From: JBKEDH01 sp047975295
GTDB taxonomy: Bacteria > Bacteroidota > Bacteroidia > Flavobacteriales > Flavobacteriaceae
Direction: 5' to 3'
Assembly (NCBI GenBank): GCA_047975295.1
Contig: JBKEDH010000138.1
Span: 1 to 9,639, forward strand
DNA length: 9,639 nt
In this document: one piece after another, positions 6,910-9,639 of the stretch
How positions within the stretch are numbered: position 1 is the first letter of the stretch
Layout of the letters: each line of letters begins with the position of its first letter
Notes under the pieces: generated by a model
What the model was told of the DNA's origin: nothing
Database searches by the model: none
What the model saw: the letters and a program-made list of their open reading frames with translations, nothing else
Position numbers and translations under genes: made by a program

Positions 6910-6917
6910 GATATTTG
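6910..6917 (+). promoter_or_regulatory. Candidate -7 box of the DUF1573 gene
   Basis: GATATTTG (6910-6917) differs from TAnnTTTG at the first base and lies 35 bases before the ATG, giving a leader of roughly 28 bases. No good -33 TTTG is present at 17-23 bases upstream, which would fit a promoter needing an activator, though this is weak. Confidence 0.35.
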
Positions 6918-6952
6918 TATCAATTAAAAAACTAAAACATAAAAATTGAAGT

Positions 6953-7375
6953 ATGAAAACATTAGCATCAAAATTATCAATCGCAGTTTGTTTATTTGTT
7001 TGTGTTGCGGGTTTTGCCCAAGAAGTAAAAACCGAAGTAAACCCCAATGCGGGTGTTTTTTCTTTTGAAACGGAAGAAATAGACTATGGCACCATTCAAC
7101 AAAATGCCAATGGCGAACGTACCTTTACATTTACCAATACAGGAAAATCTCCAATTATTATTTCGCAGGTAAAATCCTCTTGTGGGTGTACTGTACCTTC
7201 TTACTCAAAAACACCTATTTTACCAGGTGGGAAAAGTGAAATTAAGGTAAAATATGCTACCAATCGAATAGGAAACTTTAAGAAAACAATAACCATTGTT
7301 TCCAATGCTTCCGAAGCAACAAAAATTATAAGAATAAAAGGGAATGTATTGAAGCCTGAAACGGCTACTATGTAA
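6953..7375 (+). CDS. Exported DUF1573 domain protein
   Basis: The 140-residue product has a signal peptide (MKTLASKLSIAVCLFVCVAGFAQ, two cysteines in its hydrophobic core) probably cut near residue 22-23. The mature part is one DUF1573 domain (PF07610): FSFETEEIDYGTIQQNANGERTF begins at residue 36, followed by FTFTNTGKSPIII, the signature SSCGCTVP at 75-82, and the PGGKSEIKVKYAT...G.FKKTITIVSN pattern typical of these immunoglobulin-like, ASPM/SPD-2/hydin-related folds. The family is very common in Bacteroidota and is exported, but its function is unknown. The length is normal for a one-domain member. It stands alone: its own -7 box upstream and a strong terminator 34 bases downstream. It follows the membrane-anchored regulator by 115 bases, which makes it a possible but untested target. 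Confidence 0.94.
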   Translation: MKTLASKLSIAVCLFVCVAGFAQEVKTEVNPNAGVFSFETEEIDYGTIQQNANGERTFTFTNTGKSPIIISQVKSSCGCTVPSYSKTPILPGGKSEIKVKYATNRIGNFKKTITIVSNASEATKIIRIKGNVLKPETATM

Positions 7376-7408
7376 ATTTTTTTGTACGTTAAAAAAGTAA
7401 GTAGTAGG

Positions 7409-7438
7409 CCCGATAGGTTTTAAAATCTATCGGGTTTT
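7409..7438 (+). terminator. Intrinsic terminator of the DUF1573 gene
   Basis: CCCGATAG (7409-7416) pairs with CTATCGGG (7427-7434); the inner bases extend the stem with a G-T and T-A pairs. TTTT (7435-7438) follows. It begins 34 bases after the stop codon and separates this gene from lysS. Confidence 0.85.
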
Positions 7439-7510
7439 GTTGTATAAATTGGTTTGTAAATTAAATGGAGCTTAAATGAGCTCAATATAAAAAAATCTGA
7501 GGTTAAGTTA

Positions 7511-7585
7511 CATGCTAATTTTTCGAAATAATGTAATTTTGCAGTCGTTTGCCACTAAAGGCAATTTTCAAAACATATTAGCATG
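7511..7585. repeat. Inverted repeat around the lysS promoter and start codon
   Basis: CATGCTAAT (7511-7519) recurs as its exact reverse complement ATTAGCATG at 7577-7585, the latter containing the lysS ATG. The left copy falls at the -33 region, so the two are not both in the transcript as predicted. A separate small hairpin, TTGCC (7549-7553) with GGCAA (7560-7564), would lie in the lysS leader. Either may be chance. Confidence 0.35.
7534..7541 (+). promoter_or_regulatory. -7 box of the lysS promoter
   Basis: TAATTTTG is a full match to the Bacteroidota TAnnTTTG box and lies 41 bases before the lysS ATG, predicting a leader of about 35 bases. The -33 region near 7509-7512 (TACA/CATG) is not TTTG-like. 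This is inference from sequence. Confidence 0.5.
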
Positions 7586-9271
7586 CAACTTTCAGAACAA
7601 GAATTAGTAAGAAGAGAAAAATTAGCACGATTGCGCGAATTGGGTATAAACCCTTATCCGGCCGATTTGTTTCCGGTTAATTTCAATTCAAAACAGATAA
7701 AGACCGACTTCGAAGAAGGCAAATCTGTTATAGTAGCAGGACGGTTAATGTCGGTAAGAGTTCAAGGAAAGGCAAGCTTTGCCCAATTACAGGATTCTGA
7801 AGGGAAAATACAGGTGTATTTTAATCGTGACGAAATCTGTTTGGGAGACGATAAGACCAAATACAACGAAGTTTTTAAAAAACTTTTGGATTTTGGTGAT
7901 TTTGTAGGTGTTTATGGTGAGCTGTTCACTACCAAAGTAGGAGAAAAAAGTGTTCGTGTAAAGGATTTTACCCTTTTAAGCAAAGCTTTAAAACCGTTAC
8001 CTTTACCAAAAGAAAAAGATGGTAAAATTTACGATGCCTTTACCGATCCCGAACAGCGTTATCGCCAGCGTTATGCCGATTTGGTGGTGAATCCGCATGT
8101 AAAAAACGTATTTGTAAAACGCACCAAACTTTTTAACGCCATGCGCCGGTTTTTTAACGATGCCGGATATTTTGAGGTCGAAACGCCAATTTTACAATCC
8201 ATTCCAGGAGGTGCGGCAGCAAGACCTTTTGTTACGCACCATAATACTTTAGATATTCCACTATATATGCGCATAGCCAACGAGCTGTACTTAAAGCGTC
8301 TTATTGTTGGTGGTTTCGAGGGTGTTTACGAGTTTTCTAAAAACTTTCGTAACGAGGGAATGGATCGTACCCATAATCCGGAGTTTACAGCCATGGAAAT
8401 TTATGTGGCCTATAAAGACTATAATTGGATGATGGATTTTTGCGAACGTTTGTTGGAGTATTGTGCCAAAGCCGTTAATGGCTCTACAAAAGTGATGTTT
8501 GGCCAGCATGAAATCGATTTTAAAGCGCCCTATGCTCGTGTAACCATGACCGATTCTATAAAACATTTTACAGGTTTCGATATTACCGGGAAAACCGAAG
8601 TAGAGATTAGGGCAGCTGCGAAAGATATGGGTATAGAGGTTGACGAAACTATGGGAAAAGGTAAGCTGATAGATGAGATTTTTGGTGAAAAATGCGAAGG
8701 TAACTATATACAGCCCACTTTTATTACCGATTATCCAAAGGAGATGAGTCCCTTATGCAAAGAGCACAGAAACGATCCGGAGCTTACCGAACGTTTCGAG
8801 CTTATGGTTTGTGGTAAAGAGGTTGCCAATGCATACTCTGAGTTGAACGACCCCATAGATCAACGCGAACGTTTTGAGCATCAGTTGGAATTATCTAAAA
8901 AAGGAGATGACGAAGCTACTGGAACTATCGATTACGATTTTTTACGAGCTTTGGAGTATGGTATGCCGCCAACATCGGGTATGGGTATTGGTATGGACAG
9001 GCTTATTATGTTTTTAACCAATAACCCGTCTATACAAGAAGTACTGTTTTTTCCGCAGATGAGACCCGAGAAAAAGCAGGTGGAATTAAGCGAAAGCGAA
9101 AAAGTTATTTTCGAAATTTTAAAAGTACAAAAGCGTATATCATTAAACGCGCTTAAATTGCAATCGGGGTTAAGTAATAAAGCTTGGGATAAAGGTATAA
9201 AGGGACTTACTAAACATAAATTGGCAAACGTTACCAAAACTGAAGACGATTTAATGGTTGAAATAGTGTAG
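7583..9271 (+). CDS. lysS: Lysyl-tRNA synthetase, class II
   Basis: LysRS charges tRNA-Lys with lysine using ATP, in the cytoplasm. The 562-residue protein has the full class II layout: an N-terminal OB-fold anticodon-binding domain (about 48-135, VIVAGRLMSVRVQGKASFAQLQD), the linker DPEQRYRQRYADLVVN (155-170), motif 1 (FFNDAGYFEVETPILQ, 190-205, then GGAAARPF), motif 2 (FRNEGMDRTHNPEFT, 255-269) and motif 3 (GMGIGMDRL, 466-474) ending in FFPQMRPE. The core ends near residue 496, and 66 further residues follow (KKQVELSESEKVIFEIL to the end). They look like a small helical, winged-helix-like extension and make it longer than E. coli LysS (505). From memory, such length is usual in Bacteroidota. 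It has its own -7 box upstream and appears to be a single-gene unit. Identity is certain; the role of the extension is unknown. Confidence 0.98.
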   Translation: MQLSEQELVRREKLARLRELGINPYPADLFPVNFNSKQIKTDFEEGKSVIVAGRLMSVRVQGKASFAQLQDSEGKIQVYFNRDEICLGDDKTKYNEVFKKLLDFGDFVGVYGELFTTKVGEKSVRVKDFTLLSKALKPLPLPKEKDGKIYDAFTDPEQRYRQRYADLVVNPHVKNVFVKRTKLFNAMRRFFNDAGYFEVETPILQSIPGGAAARPFVTHHNTLDIPLYMRIANELYLKRLIVGGFEGVYEFSKNFRNEGMDRTHNPEFTAMEIYVAYKDYNWMMDFCERLLEYCAKAVNGSTKVMFGQHEIDFKAPYARVTMTDSIKHFTGFDITGKTEVEIRAAAKDMGIEVDETMGKGKLIDEIFGEKCEGNYIQPTFITDYPKEMSPLCKEHRNDPELTERFELMVCGKEVANAYSELNDPIDQRERFEHQLELSKKGDDEATGTIDYDFLRALEYGMPPTSGMGIGMDRLIMFLTNNPSIQEVLFFPQMRPEKKQVELSESEKVIFEILKVQKRISLNALKLQSGLSNKAWDKGIKGLTKHKLANVTKTEDDLMVEIV

Positions 9272-9294
9272 TGTTGGAAATTTTTGATAAAAGT

Positions 9295-9340
9295 ATAATG
9301 ACTTAATTTTAGACAAGTAGTTGATTGTATCATTATTTTT
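9295..9340 (+). terminator. Possible weak terminator of lysS
   Basis: ATAATGA (9295-9301) can pair with TCATTAT (9330-9336), with an inner ACTT/AAGT pair (9301-9304, 9315-9318), and the right arm runs into TTTTT (9336-9340). The stem is AT-only apart from one G-C and the loop is long, so this is a weak call. Confidence 0.3.
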
Positions 9341-9390
9341 ATAAAACATGGAGGAAATCATCCTTATTGGATGTATTAAGTTTATTTTTA

Positions 9391-9415
9391 AGTTAGCGGC
9401 AAGCATAAACCGACT
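9391..9415. other. Small bulged hairpin before the DUF4177 gene
   Basis: AGT (9391-9393) and CGG (9397-9399) can pair with CCG (9410-9412) and ACT (9413-9415), leaving TAG as a bulge and a 10-base loop. It ends 17 bases before the ATG. It could be a leader structure or an end of an inserted segment; this is weak evidence. Confidence 0.2.
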
Positions 9416-9432
9416 CACAAAAAATAATTTTT

Positions 9433-9639
9433 ATGAAACAATTTGAATACAAAACAATGGAATTTGAACCAAGTGGAAAATGGCTTCAAAGTATTAAAGT
9501 AAACACGTCTGAACTTGAAATCACATTAAATGAAATGGGAAAAGAAGGTTGGTAACTTGTTAATTCGGTGGACTATGCAATGGAAGGTTACACTCAAAAA
9601 GTAATTCTTTTTCTCAAACGAGAGAAAAGTTTTTCGTAA
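9433..9639 (+). pseudogene. DUF4177-family protein gene interrupted by an in-frame TAA
   Basis: The frame runs from ATG 9433 to the terminal TAA 9637-9639, 68 codons, with one internal TAA at 9553-9555 (codon 41). Before it the product reads MKQFEYKTMEFEPSGKW, then a helix-like part (SELEITLNEMGKEGW, residues 26-40). After it the same frame continues LVNSVDYAMEGYTQKVILFL and ends KREKSFS. This is the whole DUF4177 pattern (PF13783): a Y-K-x-x-E-F strand, 'LNELGKEGWELV', and a final strand ending in KRE. The stop stands exactly where GWELV relatives have Glu, so a single GAA to TAA change explains it. Flanking sequence is otherwise intact and in frame, so the lesion is recent or a sequencing error; readthrough is less likely. 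The family is a small single-domain protein of unknown function. As it stands, only a 40-residue fragment would be made. Confidence 0.75.

Noticed and set aside
8932..9333. 133-codon minus-strand open frame
   Set aside because: It covers the motif 3 part of lysS in antisense and has no family-like sequence.
9348..9446. 32-codon frame starting MEEIILIGCIKF as a gene
   Set aside because: It is too short, no family is recognised, and it overlaps the start of the DUF4177 gene; kept only as part of a boundary idea.

Overview
The window looks like chromosomal DNA of a Bacteroidota bacterium, most likely a marine-type member of the Flavobacteriaceae. The evidence is the AT-rich base composition, several promoter-like sites of the Bacteroidota type (TTTG ... 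TAnnTTTG), genes that do not rely on Shine-Dalgarno sites, and family content typical of the group: an exported DUF1573 protein, a DGC-domain protein, a membrane-anchored LuxR-type regulator and a LysRS with a C-terminal extension. No species can be named from this sequence alone.

Layout. Bases 1-197 are the 3' end of a ribosomal RNA operon: the last part of the 23S-5S spacer, the 5S rRNA and a strong intrinsic terminator. A consensus promoter (236-268) then drives a probable plus-strand operon of three genes: a large lipoprotein with a DUF3352-like front half and a beta-propeller-like back half (320-2749), a nucleoid-associated protein of the NdpA/YejK family (2824-3870), and a small cysteine-rich DGC-domain zinc-binding protein (3903-4307). 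It converges, with only 7 bases between, on lipB (4315-5019, minus), the octanoyltransferase of lipoate synthesis.

The stretch between lipB and the next plus-strand gene (5020-5787) is not empty. It holds a 161-bp MITE-like element with imperfect inverted ends and a TTA duplication, sitting only 12 bases from the lipB start codon, and a 52-codon YqaE/Pmp3-family membrane protein gene on the minus strand (5305-5463).

Next come a signal-peptide plus single-membrane-span protein with a C-terminal LuxR helix-turn-helix (5788-6837, GTG start), an exported DUF1573 protein (6953-7375) with a clear terminator, and lysS (7583-9271). The window ends on a DUF4177-family gene (9433-9639) broken by one in-frame TAA, where relatives normally have Glu in a GWELV-type motif.

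Most of the window is ordinary housekeeping and accessory flavobacterial sequence. I see no phage, CRISPR, toxin-antitoxin or defence system. The points most worth a second look are the MITE-like element with an outward-facing promoter upstream of lipB, the nonsense-interrupted DUF4177 gene, and the membrane-tethered regulator followed by a palindrome.
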